A stretch of DNA of 53,064 nt from Polaribacter sp. GTDB taxonomy: Bacteria > Bacteroidota > Bacteroidia > Flavobacteriales > Flavobacteriaceae. The notes under the pieces were generated by a model, which saw nothing but the letters and a program-made list of their open reading frames with translations, did not search any database and had not been told where the DNA came from. This document shows, one piece after another, positions 26,815 through 35,467 of the stretch. A program made the position numbers and the translations under genes. How positions within the stretch are numbered: the first letter of the stretch is position 1; every line of letters starts with the position of its first letter. The stretch lies in NCBI GenBank assembly GCA_018663625.1, contig JABJPX010000019.1, positions 1-53,064 on the forward strand. The letters run 5' to 3'.

Positions 26815-27283
26815 TTTTAATATCTGATTTTCCACCTGTTTTCTCCAACAACCTTACTTCCTTAATTACTATTTCTTGGGAAATACTTTTACACATATCA
26901 TAGATGGTTAAACAAGTAATATTTACGCCAGTTAACGCTTCCATTTCTACACCTGTTTTTCCTTCAATAGTCACTTTACAAAACACTTCTATAGTTTCTG
27001 AATCTGCAATTTTAATATCTACATCAACCCCATTAATCAATAGTGGATGACACATAGGAATCAGTTCAGAAGTCTTTTTTACGCCCTGAATCCCTGCAAT
27101 AATTGCTGTTTGAAAAACAGGTCCTTTCTTGGTAATTAGTTCATCATTCGTAAAATGAGAAAGTATTTCTTTTCCTAAAAAAAGTGTTGCTTTTGCAGTG
27201 GCAGTTCTTTTGGTAGTTTTCTTATCCGAAACATCTACCATTTTAGGATTATTATCTTTATTAATGTGTGTAAAATTGCTCAT
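26807..27283 (-). CDS. moaC: Cyclic pyranopterin monophosphate synthase MoaC
   Basis: A 158-aa enzyme that acts after MoaA to form precursor Z (cPMP). Its conserved parts are MVDVSDKKTTKRTATA, IPMCHPLLINGVDVDI, and the segment EGKTGVEMEALTGVN with the catalytic TGVEMEALT region; a lysine follows in DMCKS. Normal length. It lies 34 bases after moeA and overlaps the mobA fusion. Confidence 0.95.
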   Translation of the reverse strand: MSNFTHINKDNNPKMVDVSDKKTTKRTATAKATLFLGKEILSHFTNDELITKKGPVFQTAIIAGIQGVKKTSELIPMCHPLLINGVDVDIKIADSETIEVFCKVTIEGKTGVEMEALTGVNITCLTIYDMCKSISQEIVIKEVRLLEKTGGKSDIKNG

Positions 27284-27317
27284 AAATTATCGTTTATTGT
27301 CTTCCTAAATTTCATTC

Positions 27318-28562
27318 TCAACGGTATCTAATTACTGGAAAAACTGTCCCTTTTTCAAATACTGTTTGCCCTTGAGGTAATTGAATAAATGCATCTGCAT
27401 GTATCATACTGGCAAGGTCTCCTGAACCATTTCCTAAAACGGGGGTTGCAACTAAGTGCCCAAAACGAACGCTCAATTTGACTTGCAAAAAGTAGGTTAA
27501 ATTTGGTTTAAAGGTTACCTCAGAGGATAAAATTGCCGTTTCTTGTTCAACTTCTAAACCAACCGATTTGTAATACCAAGGGTAAAAATACGCCAAACAA
27601 TTTACAAAAGTTGAAATCGGATTTCCTGGAAACCCAAACACTATGGTGTTCTTATTCTTGTTTTCTTTTTCATTTTGATCACCATTTTGTGGACTTACAA
27701 CAAAAGAGGTTGTGCTTCCAAACCAAAATGGCTTCCCTGGTCTTTGTGCCGCTTTATGAAATAATTTCTTCACGCTTAACTCCTCGAAAACTTCGGGTAA
27801 AAAATCGAATTTCCCTTTACTAACGGCACCACTAAAAAGCAACACATCATACTCTTGTAAATAGGTTTTAATCTTCGATTTTAGAATCGGTTTGTCATCT
27901 GTGATATGGGCAGTGTCTGAGGAAATCTCTAATCTTTCCAACAAAGATACTAGAGTGAAAACATTGCTCCTTCTAATTTGATAGTCCAGTGGAATTTCTT
28001 CAACACCAACCAATTCATCTCCAGTTGAAACAATCATTATTTTTGGTTGCTTTGCAACGTTTACAAACGATTTTCCAACCGTGGCCAATACACCTATTTC
28101 TGCTGCAGCTATTTTGGTATTTTGTGTAATTAACAGATCGCCAACTTTTCTATCTTTTCCTTTTTCATGAATATTTTGCCCCTTATGCACAGTATCAATC
28201 TGAATAATAGCAATTCCATTTTTTAAGGAAATGTCTTCATAGCGAATGACTGTGTTTGTATTGTCTGGCAACACTGACCCTGTCATTACTTCCAGACAGT
28301 TTTTCGAATCTTGAAGGGCTAATTGGGCACTTCCAGCGGCTTGAACTCCCTCTATTTTAAAGCTTCTCTGTCCGTTTTTGAAAGCAGTATAATTAATGGA
28401 GATTCCGTCCATAGAGACCCTGTTAAATGGTGGAAAATCTCTATCCGCGTAAATGGTTTCTTTTAAAATTCTCCCTATAGATTTTATAAAAGGAATTTGT
28501 TCAACACCAAAATCTTGGGTTGTATTCAATACGGCTTGCAATGCGTGTGCTACTGAAATCAT
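27318..28562 (-). CDS. moeA: Molybdopterin molybdenumtransferase MoeA
   Basis: A 414-aa enzyme that inserts molybdate into adenylated molybdopterin. The N-terminal region has DRDFPPFNRVSMDGISI and MTGSVLPDNTNTVI, and the MogA-like domain has IVSTGDELVG, LLFSGAVSKGKFDF and FGFPGNPISTFV; a C-terminal barrel follows. The partner adenylyltransferase MogA/MoaB is not in the window. The gene is flanked by moaA (37 bases) and moaC (34 bases). Confidence 0.94.
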   Translation of the reverse strand: MISVAHALQAVLNTTQDFGVEQIPFIKSIGRILKETIYADRDFPPFNRVSMDGISINYTAFKNGQRSFKIEGVQAAGSAQLALQDSKNCLEVMTGSVLPDNTNTVIRYEDISLKNGIAIIQIDTVHKGQNIHEKGKDRKVGDLLITQNTKIAAAEIGVLATVGKSFVNVAKQPKIMIVSTGDELVGVEEIPLDYQIRRSNVFTLVSLLERLEISSDTAHITDDKPILKSKIKTYLQEYDVLLFSGAVSKGKFDFLPEVFEELSVKKLFHKAAQRPGKPFWFGSTTSFVVSPQNGDQNEKENKNKNTIVFGFPGNPISTFVNCLAYFYPWYYKSVGLEVEQETAILSSEVTFKPNLTYFLQVKLSVRFGHLVATPVLGNGSGDLASMIHADAFIQLPQGQTVFEKGTVFPVIRYR

Positions 28563-28599
28563 GTTAAATGCGTAATTGTTTCATTTTGTAATCGGTTGC

Positions 28600-29592
28600 C
28601 TACCCTCCAATAGTACTCATACTTTCGGAGACATCTCCTTTTGTACGGTTTGCTTCAGCTATAAATCCATTAGCTGGCTTCTCTTTCACTAAAGATAAAA
28701 AGAGCTTTTTTAAATCGTCATTGGATGCGCCATTTCTTATGAAATCTCGCAAGTTAAAAACGCCGTCATCAAACAAGCAGTTTTTAAAAGTACCTGTTGA
28801 TGTAATTCTAATTCGATTGCAATCGTTACAAATCGTTCTAGTAAAAGCAGGAATAATTCCAAAAGTTCCACGATGATTTTCTATCGTATAATTTCTTGAT
28901 GTGGACGATTTTTCTGATTGGACTTCAGTAACTTTAAACTCGTTTTCTATCTCATTTAAAATTTTATTAAAAGTCCAGTTTTCGTGCATTTCACGTTGCC
29001 CTTTTCCATTGAATGGCATTTCCTCAATAAACCGAACTGTCAAATTCTTATCTTTTGTCAATCGAACAAAATCATTAATTTCGTCTGTATTAATTCCAGA
29101 TTGTACGACCACATTTAATTTAAGATTTAGACTGCTTTTTTCTAAAAGCCCCATTGTTTTAAAAACGGTATCAAAAGAATTTCTTCGGGTAATTTCGTTG
29201 AATTTAACAGCTTGTAGACTGTCTATGCTTAAATTAATGTTTTTAACTTTCTCTAGTTTTTCAATGGCAGCAATATGTTTAGCAATCAGTGCACCATTTG
29301 TGGTAATATTAATGGCGTCTAACAGATCATTGTATGACAGCATTTCTAAGAATCCAACAAAATCTTTACGTACAAAAGGTTCCCCCCCTGTTAAACGAAC
29401 TTTAGAAACTCCCAACTCTGTTAATACCCGAATTAAGCGATACATTTCTTTAAACGTAAGTAATTCTTGCTTGGGAACAATATCGATTCCATGCGCAGGC
29501 ATACAGTACTGGCACCGCAAATTACAACGATCTGTAACTGCTAATCGCACATACGATATTTGTCGCCCAAAATTATCTGTTAATTTGCTCAT
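28600..29592 (-). CDS. moaA: GTP 3',8-cyclase MoaA
   Basis: A 330-aa radical SAM enzyme that converts GTP to 3',8-cyclo-GTP, the first step of Moco synthesis. The SAM cluster motif is CNLRCQYC (C23, C27, C30); the second cluster uses CNDC plus a downstream Cys (CNDCNRIRITSTG...NCLF, about 262-280). It ends in Gly-Gly (STIGG), the tail needed for catalysis. First Moco gene on the minus strand, 35 bases after waaA; I saw no promoter of its own, so it may be read from waaA. Confidence 0.95.
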   Translation of the reverse strand: MSKLTDNFGRQISYVRLAVTDRCNLRCQYCMPAHGIDIVPKQELLTFKEMYRLIRVLTELGVSKVRLTGGEPFVRKDFVGFLEMLSYNDLLDAINITTNGALIAKHIAAIEKLEKVKNINLSIDSLQAVKFNEITRRNSFDTVFKTMGLLEKSSLNLKLNVVVQSGINTDEINDFVRLTKDKNLTVRFIEEMPFNGKGQREMHENWTFNKILNEIENEFKVTEVQSEKSSTSRNYTIENHRGTFGIIPAFTRTICNDCNRIRITSTGTFKNCLFDDGVFNLRDFIRNGASNDDLKKLFLSLVKEKPANGFIAEANRTKGDVSESMSTIGG

Positions 29593-29627
29593 TTAATTCG
29601 AAAATTATTTCCTTGAAATCCGGAATT

Positions 29628-30860
29628 TTATATTTTTTGTTGCATCCATTTTAGAATCGATTGCGTTGCTCCCACATTGTCTTGAATATAGTTTTTATTA
29701 ATTTCTCCGGTTGATTTTCTGAACAAATCATCATTTTTTAAAGAACGTAAAATGGTTGTAAATTCTTCTTGATTCTCAATAGAAACAACTCCTTTAAGAG
29801 TTACAAGATCCACTGCTTCTTTAAATTTACCATAATTATTTCCAATCACTATTGGCACCCCAAAAGTAGCGGGTTCTAAAATATTATGCAGCCCTGTTTT
29901 TAAACCTCCTCCCACATATGCTGTATCGGCAGCACTATAAATTTTAGTTAAAACACCAATCGTATCTATAATAAAAACTTGGTATTCTTTTAAATTTTTA
30001 TTTGATTTCTCTGAAAATAAAACTGCTTTGTTATGGAGTGCTTTTTGGAGTTGTATAATTGAATCTTGCTTGATATTGTGGGGTGCGATTATAAATTTCT
30101 CCTCTTCAGAGGCTACATGATTAATATAATTCACAAACAAGGCTTCATCTTCTTCCCAAGTACTTCCTGCAACAACAGTATAGGTATTGTCTTTAAATTC
30201 TTTGATAAAATCAAGGGAATTGTCTTGTTCTAAAATTTCTGATACGCGATCAAAGCGAGTATCTCCAACCACAGAAATATTTTCAAAATGAATCGTAGTT
30301 AATAATTGTTTCGAGTTGTCATCCTGTACAAAAAAATGATGAAATGCTTTTAGAGACTTTCGCATAAAACCTCCGTAATACTTAAAGAAAATTTGATTTT
30401 CTCGAAAAATTCCTGAGACCAAAATAGTTGGAATTTCTTTCTTTTTTAATTCTTTTAAGAGATTAGGCCAAAACTCATATTTTATAAAAATAGCAAGTGT
30501 TGGGTTGAGGAGTTCCACAAACTTTTTAGCGTTTGATTTACTATCTAAAGGCAAATAACAAACGACATCTGCTAAATCATACTTTTTACGAATTTCATAC
30601 CCCGATGGAGAGAAAAAAGTGACGAGTATTTTATAATCAGGATATTTCTTTTTTAAAACGACTATAATGGGTCTTGCTTGTTCAAATTCACCCAAAGAGG
30701 CTGCATGAAACCAAAGTGTCTTTTTGTTTTTTAATCCAGAAATTTTTGAGAAAGTTTGTTTTCTTCCAGCAACAAAAAGTTTTATTTTTTTATTAAAAAC
30801 GGCTGCAATCGGTAAAAATAGTGAGGCCAAGAAAACAATAAAATCATACAATAACTTCAT
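29628..30860 (-). CDS. waaA: 3-deoxy-D-manno-octulosonic acid (Kdo) transferase
   Basis: A 410-aa GT30 glycosyltransferase that attaches Kdo to lipid A precursor at the inner membrane face. It has an N-terminal membrane helix (MKLLYDFIVFLASLFLPIA), LWFHAASLGEFEQARPII with the catalytic Glu, LVTFFSPSGYE, and AGSTWEEDE and GGGLKTGLHNILEPA in the sugar-nucleotide half. The ATG at 30860 is chosen: the longer start at 30911 lies inside a terminator palindrome. It stands between rpmA and the Moco run. Confidence 0.92.
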   Translation of the reverse strand: MKLLYDFIVFLASLFLPIAAVFNKKIKLFVAGRKQTFSKISGLKNKKTLWFHAASLGEFEQARPIIVVLKKKYPDYKILVTFFSPSGYEIRKKYDLADVVCYLPLDSKSNAKKFVELLNPTLAIFIKYEFWPNLLKELKKKEIPTILVSGIFRENQIFFKYYGGFMRKSLKAFHHFFVQDDNSKQLLTTIHFENISVVGDTRFDRVSEILEQDNSLDFIKEFKDNTYTVVAGSTWEEDEALFVNYINHVASEEEKFIIAPHNIKQDSIIQLQKALHNKAVLFSEKSNKNLKEYQVFIIDTIGVLTKIYSAADTAYVGGGLKTGLHNILEPATFGVPIVIGNNYGKFKEAVDLVTLKGVVSIENQEEFTTILRSLKNDDLFRKSTGEINKNYIQDNVGATQSILKWMQQKI

Positions 30861-30896
30861 AAGGGTAAAAATACAAAACGGAATCTTTTTAAACGG

Positions 30897-30930
30897 AAAA
30901 TGCTCAAACAATTAATTGTTTGAGCATTTT
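30897..30930 (-). terminator. Palindromic terminator of rplU-rpmA
   Basis: Positions 30897-30913 and 30914-30930 are exact reverse complements (core GCTCAAACAATT/AATTGTTTGAGC), ending in TTTT on either strand. It is 23 bases past the rpmA stop. Confidence 0.75.
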
Positions 30931-30953
30931 ATAAATTATGAAAGCTTTATGAA

Positions 30954-31214
30954 CTAAGCTTCAAAAGGTGTTATAGAAACATAAGATCTGTTGTTTCTTT
31001 TCTTTCTAAACTCAACAACTCCATCAACCTTTGCATGTAAAGTATGATCTTTACCCATGTAAACGTTTTCTCCTGGATTGTGTGTTGTTCCTCTTTGACG
31101 AACAATAATGTTTCCTGCAATTGCAGCTTGTCCTCCAAATATTTTTACTCCTAGACGTTTCGATTCTGATTCTCTACCATTCTTCGAACTACCTACTCCT
31201 TTTTTATGTGCCAT
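30954..31214 (-). CDS. rpmA: 50S ribosomal protein L27
   Basis: An 86-aa ribosomal protein near the peptidyl transferase centre. It has the standard N-terminus [22 protein letters not shown] and [22 protein letters not shown]. There is no cleavable N-terminal extension of the Firmicutes type. It follows rplU by 27 bases, the near-universal rplU-rpmA pair. Confidence 0.97.
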   Translation of the reverse strand: MAHKKGVGSSKNGRESESKRLGVKIFGGQAAIAGNIIVRQRGTTHNPGENVYMGKDHTLHAKVDGVVEFRKKRNNRSYVSITPFEA

Positions 31215-31241
31215 GATACGATGGTTTTAAAATTGAAATTT

Positions 31242-31745
31242 TTATTTAGTTAAAGCTTCGATTAATTCAGCTTTCTTTAGAGAAGTGTATCCTGAAATAC
31301 CATTCTCTTTAGCAGCTACTTTTAATTGTGCAACAGTCATAGAACTATAATCTGTAGTCGCTTTTTTTACTTCAGCTTTAGGAGCAGCTTCCTTTTTTGG
31401 AGCAGCTTCTTTTTTTGCTGATTTTTTTGCACCAGATGCAGCAATAGATTCGATCTGAATCTCACTAAATGCTTGTCTGTGTCCATTTTTCTTTTTGTAA
31501 CCTTTTCTACGTTTTTTCTTAAAAACGATTACTTTATCACCTTGTAAGTGACTTAAGATTTTAGCCTTTACTGTGGCTCCTACTATAGCTGGGGCGCCAA
31601 TAGTTACGTTTCCTTTGTCTTCAACAAGCATTACATTATCAAAAGTAACTTCTGATCCTTCTGCTCCTTGTAAACGGTGTACGTATACTTTTTGGTCTTT
31701 TGCAACTTTAAACTGCTGCCCTGCTATCTCTACGATTGCGTACAT
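31242..31745 (-). CDS. rplU: 50S ribosomal protein L21 with C-terminal helix-extension-helix domain
   Basis: A 167-aa protein. Residues 1-103 are ordinary L21 (MYAIVEIAGQQFKVAKDQKV ... KKKRRKGYKKKNGHRQAFSEIQI). Residues about 105-130 are a Lys/Ala/Pro linker (KKEAAPKKEAAPKAEVKK) and residues 133-167 a small domain, MTVAQLKVAAKENGISGYTS then LKKAELIEAL, matching the Rho-N/SAP/HeH type of nucleic acid-binding motif. Typical L21 is about 103 aa. It has a strong promoter upstream, shared in sequence with HU. Confidence 0.95.
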   Translation of the reverse strand: MYAIVEIAGQQFKVAKDQKVYVHRLQGAEGSEVTFDNVMLVEDKGNVTIGAPAIVGATVKAKILSHLQGDKVIVFKKKRRKGYKKKNGHRQAFSEIQIESIAASGAKKSAKKEAAPKKEAAPKAEVKKATTDYSSMTVAQLKVAAKENGISGYTSLKKAELIEALTK

Positions 31746-31792
31746 ACTATTTGTTTTGCGTATTTATACTGATTAATAGCACTTTCTTGCTG

Positions 31793-31832
31793 AAAATGCG
31801 GATGCAAATATACATATTTTTTAGAACTACAA
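31793..31832 (-). promoter_or_regulatory. Promoter of rplU-rpmA
   Basis: On the minus strand TTG (31832-31830), 17 bases, then TATATTTG (31812-31805), running directly into CATCCGCATTTT (to 31793). The last 20 bases are identical to those of the HU promoter at 41515-41534, and the TTG spacing is also identical. The leader to the ATG at 31745 is about 50 bases. The remaining stretch to 32002 is AT-rich and I see no clear promoter motif for the M16 gene in it. Confidence 0.75.
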
Positions 31833-32002
31833 GATCCTATTGCAAAAATAATTAAAAGAAAATAATTTAGAATCAACACTAATTAACGAAAATTTGTCTT
31901 TAAAATTTTTTTTTAATAAAAATTTAACCGATTTTGCTAACTTGATGTAACATTTCAAAATGAAAATCGTCAAATTACAAACTAACCACTAAATAAGGAT
32001 CA

Positions 32003-33316
32003 ATGAAAAAAAGTATATTCACTTTTGCTTCAACTATTTTGGTTGCATTTTCTATGAATGCACAGAAAGTTGAATTTGAAGAGTACGATTTAGACAACGG
32101 AATGCATGTCATCTTACACCAAGATAATTCTGCTCCAGTTGTAACAACCGCTGTCATGTATCATGTAGGTGCAAAAGATGAACAACCAGACAGAACTGGT
32201 ATGGCACACTTTTTTGAGCACTTACTTTTTGAAGGAACTCAGAACATTGGTAAAGGAGAATGGTTTAAACTTGTTTCTTCTAATGGAGGTAGAAACAATG
32301 CAAATACTACCGATGACAGAACTTACTATTATGAAATTTTCCCTTCAAACAAATTAGAATTAGGATTATGGATGGAATCTGAACGTTTGCTGCACCCAAT
32401 CATTGGGCAGGACGGTGTAGATACCCAAAATGAAGTAGTGAAAGAAGAAAAAAGATTGAGAGTTGACAACCAACCCTATTCTCGTTTTTTAGAAAATGTA
32501 AAAAAGAACATCTTTAAAAAACACCCTTATAAAGGAACCACTATCGGTAAAATGAAACACTTAGATGCGGCAACTTTAGAGGAGTTTTTAGCCTTTAACA
32601 AAAAGTTCTATGTCCCAAACAATGCAACCCTCGTAGTTGCAGGTGATATCAATGTGGATACCACTAAAAAAATGATTCAAGATTATTTTGGACCAATTCC
32701 TAGAGGGGCAGCCATCGAAAGAACCATTGCACAAGAAGACCCAATTACAACTCCTATAAGTGCAAAAGCATACGACCCAAACATTCAGATACCTGCTATC
32801 ATTACAGCCTACAGAACGCCTTCAATGAAGACAAGAGACTCCAGAGTATTGGACATGGTTTCTTCTTATTTAAGCTCTGGAAGAAGTTCTATTTTATACA
32901 AAAAATTGGTGGACACTAAGAAAATGACGCTACAAGTGGGGGCTATTAATTTGAGTCAAGAAGACTATGGGACCTATATTCTTTATGGTTTACCTCAAGG
33001 GGAAACCAAATTAAGCGATATTGTAAAAGAAATCGATGAAGAGATTGTAAAAATGCAAACGGAATTAATTTCCGAAAAAGCATACCAAAAACTACAAAAC
33101 AAGTTTGAGAACAATTTTGTGAATTCCAACTCTAGTGTAGATGGGATTGCAAACTCTTTAGCGAGATACAACGTATTGTTTGGAGATACCAACTTAATTA
33201 ATACCGAAATCGACATTTACAGATCGATAACAAGGGAAGAAATTAGAGCGGTTGCTAAAAAATACTTAAACCCGAACCAACGATTAACCTTGGAATATCT
33301 TCCAGAGAAAAAATAA
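32003..33316 (+). CDS. M16-family zinc metallopeptidase (catalytic member)
   Basis: A 437-aa insulinase/pitrilysin-family peptidase, probably periplasmic: signal peptide residues 1-20 (ending SMNA). The inverted zinc motif HxxEH is HFFEH (H69, E72, H73), with the downstream Glu in NEVVKEEKR (about 144-149). The two M16 halves are compact and the length is that of the single-unit type that works as a dimer. The next gene, 19 bases on, encodes a non-zinc member, suggesting a two-protein enzyme. The substrate is unknown. Confidence 0.92.
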   Translation: MKKSIFTFASTILVAFSMNAQKVEFEEYDLDNGMHVILHQDNSAPVVTTAVMYHVGAKDEQPDRTGMAHFFEHLLFEGTQNIGKGEWFKLVSSNGGRNNANTTDDRTYYYEIFPSNKLELGLWMESERLLHPIIGQDGVDTQNEVVKEEKRLRVDNQPYSRFLENVKKNIFKKHPYKGTTIGKMKHLDAATLEEFLAFNKKFYVPNNATLVVAGDINVDTTKKMIQDYFGPIPRGAAIERTIAQEDPITTPISAKAYDPNIQIPAIITAYRTPSMKTRDSRVLDMVSSYLSSGRSSILYKKLVDTKKMTLQVGAINLSQEDYGTYILYGLPQGETKLSDIVKEIDEEIVKMQTELISEKAYQKLQNKFENNFVNSNSSVDGIANSLARYNVLFGDTNLINTEIDIYRSITREEIRAVAKKYLNPNQRLTLEYLPEKK

Positions 33317-33335
33317 ATCAAAAGACAAAACAATT

Positions 33336-35384
33336 ATGAGAACAAAAATTTTATCGCTAATAGCAATCGTAACCTTGTCTTTTGCTTTAAACGCGCAAAT
33401 AGATAGAAGTAAAATGCCAAAACCTGGACCAGATCCAGTCGTAAAACTTGGGGACGCAGAAAAGTTTACCTTAGACAATGGGATGACCGTAATTATGGTT
33501 GAAAACCATAAACTACCAAGAGCATCCGCGAACCTTACCATCGATAACAAACCTTTTTTTGAAGGTGAAATTGCGGGAGTTTCTTCAATGATGGGAAGCT
33601 TACTTGGACGTGGGACTGCAACTATTTCTAAAAATGACTTTAATGAAAAAGTAGACTATTTAGGTGCCAGTGTTAACTTTTCTAGTAGAGGTGCATTCGC
33701 TTCTTCTTTAAAAAAATATTTCCCTGAAGTACTCGCGTTAATGGCTGACGGTATTAAAAACTCACAATTCACACAAGAAGAGTTTGACAAAGAAGTTAAA
33801 GTAACTTTAGACGGTATAAAGTCTGGTGAAAAAAGTGTGACCAATATTGCTAGACGTGTAGAAAATGTACTTACTTATGGTAAAAACCATCCTTTTGGTG
33901 AATTTGTAACGAAAGCATCTGTAAATAAAATTACGTTAGAAAACGTAAAAACATTTTACAACACGTATTACAAACCAAACAATGGGTATTTGATTATTGA
34001 AGGAGATATCAATCCTAAAGAAATTAAAAAATTAGTTGAAGAATTATTTAACGACTGGGCTAAAGGAACGATTCCTTCACAGGACATCCCTAAACCTACA
34101 AATGTTAGTACAACAGAAATTAACTTTGTAAACATGCCAAATGCAGTACAATCTGAAATTGCAATCGTTAATAATATCGATTTAAAATTAGGAGATAAAG
34201 ACTACTATGCGGCACTATTAGCAAACCAAATCTTAGGAGGAGGAGGTACTGCACGTTTGTTTCAAAATCTTCGTGAAGACAAAGCATATACCTATGGTTC
34301 TTATTCTAGTGTAAATCAAAGTAGAGATGCTGCGATCTTTAAAGCAACTGCGAGTGTTCGAAATATGGTTACTGATAGTTCTGTAGTTGAATTGCAAAAA
34401 GAGATTACAAAAATCAGATACCAAAAAGTATCCGCTGAGGAACTGAAAAATGTAAAAGAAAAATACATTGGAAGTTTTGTTATGGATGTGCAGAAGCCAA
34501 GAACAGCTGCTAATTATGCATTGAACATTGCGAGATATAGTCTGCCCTCAGATTTTTATGCAAACTACATCGAGAACATTAATGCGGTAACGATAGAGGA
34601 TGTTCAAGACGCTGCTATCAAATATTTTAAAGGTGATAAAGCAAGAATTATAATTACAGGAAAAGGAATTGAGGTACTTAAAAACCTTGAAAAAGGAGAT
34701 TATAGTATCAAATATTTCGACAAAGAAGGAAATCCAACTGTAAAGCCGGCGATGACCATGCCAATTCCAGAAGGATTGACCGCTGAAAAAGTAGTCAATA
34801 AATACATTGAAGCTATTGGTGGGAAAGAAAAAGTAATGGCTGTAAAAACAGTCATGATGGTTTCAAATGCAAGGATTCAAGGAACCCCACTGTTAATGAC
34901 TATGAAGGCTTCTTCTCCAAACAAAACTTCCCAAGTAATTTCTGTAATGGGGACTGTTTTTCAAAAAGCAGTATTTGACGGTGAGAACGGATATGAGGAA
35001 TCTAGAGGACAAAGAAGAGAAATGGAAGGTGATGCTTTAGAAAAAGCGAAGTCTGGAAATGCGCTTTTTGAAGATTTGGGGTATACCGCTGGAGAATTAG
35101 TGAGAATAGAGCCTCTTGAAGGAAAAAATGCAATTGTATTGAAGTATTTAGACAAAGAGGTTTTTTACGACATGGCTACGGGCTTAAAAGTGAAGGCTGT
35201 TGAAACAATCAAAGCTCCTAATGGAAAAGAAGTAAAGGTTCCCACTACTTTTTCTGATTACAAAGCAGTAAATGGGATTCTGTTTCCACATGCTGTTGGT
35301 CAAAAAAGTGGTCCAATGGACTTGAACTTCACCATCAGTGAAATTAAAATAAACGAAGGTGTTACAGACGAAGATTTTAAATAA
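33336..35384 (+). CDS. M16-family non-catalytic partner with C-terminal LolA-like domain
   Basis: A 682-aa exported protein (signal peptide about 1-20, ending LNAQ). Residues about 40-470 have the M16 fold, but the zinc site position reads GVSSMMGSLLGRGT, without HxxEH, so it cannot cut alone. It keeps LREDKAYTYGSYSS, the Arg/Tyr region that in M16 heterodimers completes the partner's active site. Residues about 485-682 (VNKYIEAIGGKEKV ... FDGENGYE) resemble the outer membrane lipoprotein-sorting (LolA-like) fold. It lies 19 bases after the catalytic gene, in one transcript. Confidence 0.88.
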   Translation: MRTKILSLIAIVTLSFALNAQIDRSKMPKPGPDPVVKLGDAEKFTLDNGMTVIMVENHKLPRASANLTIDNKPFFEGEIAGVSSMMGSLLGRGTATISKNDFNEKVDYLGASVNFSSRGAFASSLKKYFPEVLALMADGIKNSQFTQEEFDKEVKVTLDGIKSGEKSVTNIARRVENVLTYGKNHPFGEFVTKASVNKITLENVKTFYNTYYKPNNGYLIIEGDINPKEIKKLVEELFNDWAKGTIPSQDIPKPTNVSTTEINFVNMPNAVQSEIAIVNNIDLKLGDKDYYAALLANQILGGGGTARLFQNLREDKAYTYGSYSSVNQSRDAAIFKATASVRNMVTDSSVVELQKEITKIRYQKVSAEELKNVKEKYIGSFVMDVQKPRTAANYALNIARYSLPSDFYANYIENINAVTIEDVQDAAIKYFKGDKARIIITGKGIEVLKNLEKGDYSIKYFDKEGNPTVKPAMTMPIPEGLTAEKVVNKYIEAIGGKEKVMAVKTVMMVSNARIQGTPLLMTMKASSPNKTSQVISVMGTVFQKAVFDGENGYEESRGQRREMEGDALEKAKSGNALFEDLGYTAGELVRIEPLEGKNAIVLKYLDKEVFYDMATGLKVKAVETIKAPNGKEVKVPTTFSDYKAVNGILFPHAVGQKSGPMDLNFTISEIKINEGVTDEDFK

Positions 35385-35411
35385 TCAGCAATCAAATCCT
35401 TTTTAAAACAG

Positions 35412-35443
35412 AGAGTCAAGAATTTATTCTTGGCTCTTTTTTT
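35412..35443 (+). terminator. Terminator of the M16 gene pair
   Basis: The hairpin AGAGTCAAGAA/TTCTTGGCTCT (one G-T pair, TTTA loop, 35412-35437) is followed by seven T residues, 28 bases past the stop. Confidence 0.8.
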
Positions 35444-35467
35444 ATATAATAAATCCCGATCTGAAAA

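Noticed and set aside
28901..29596. 231-codon open frame on the plus strand opposite moaA
   Set aside because: It is the antisense of a well-conserved radical SAM gene; its translation has no recognisable domain and is rich in Ser, Leu and Phe, as expected for a shadow frame.
30861..30911. Longer N-terminus for waaA starting at 30911
   Set aside because: That ATG lies within the rplU-rpmA terminator palindrome, and the extra residues do not match the family, which begins at the membrane helix MKLLYD.
33336..35384. Degenerate M16 pseudogene
   Set aside because: The frame is intact over 682 codons, has a signal peptide and keeps the Arg/Tyr region; loss of HxxEH is typical of the non-catalytic partner.
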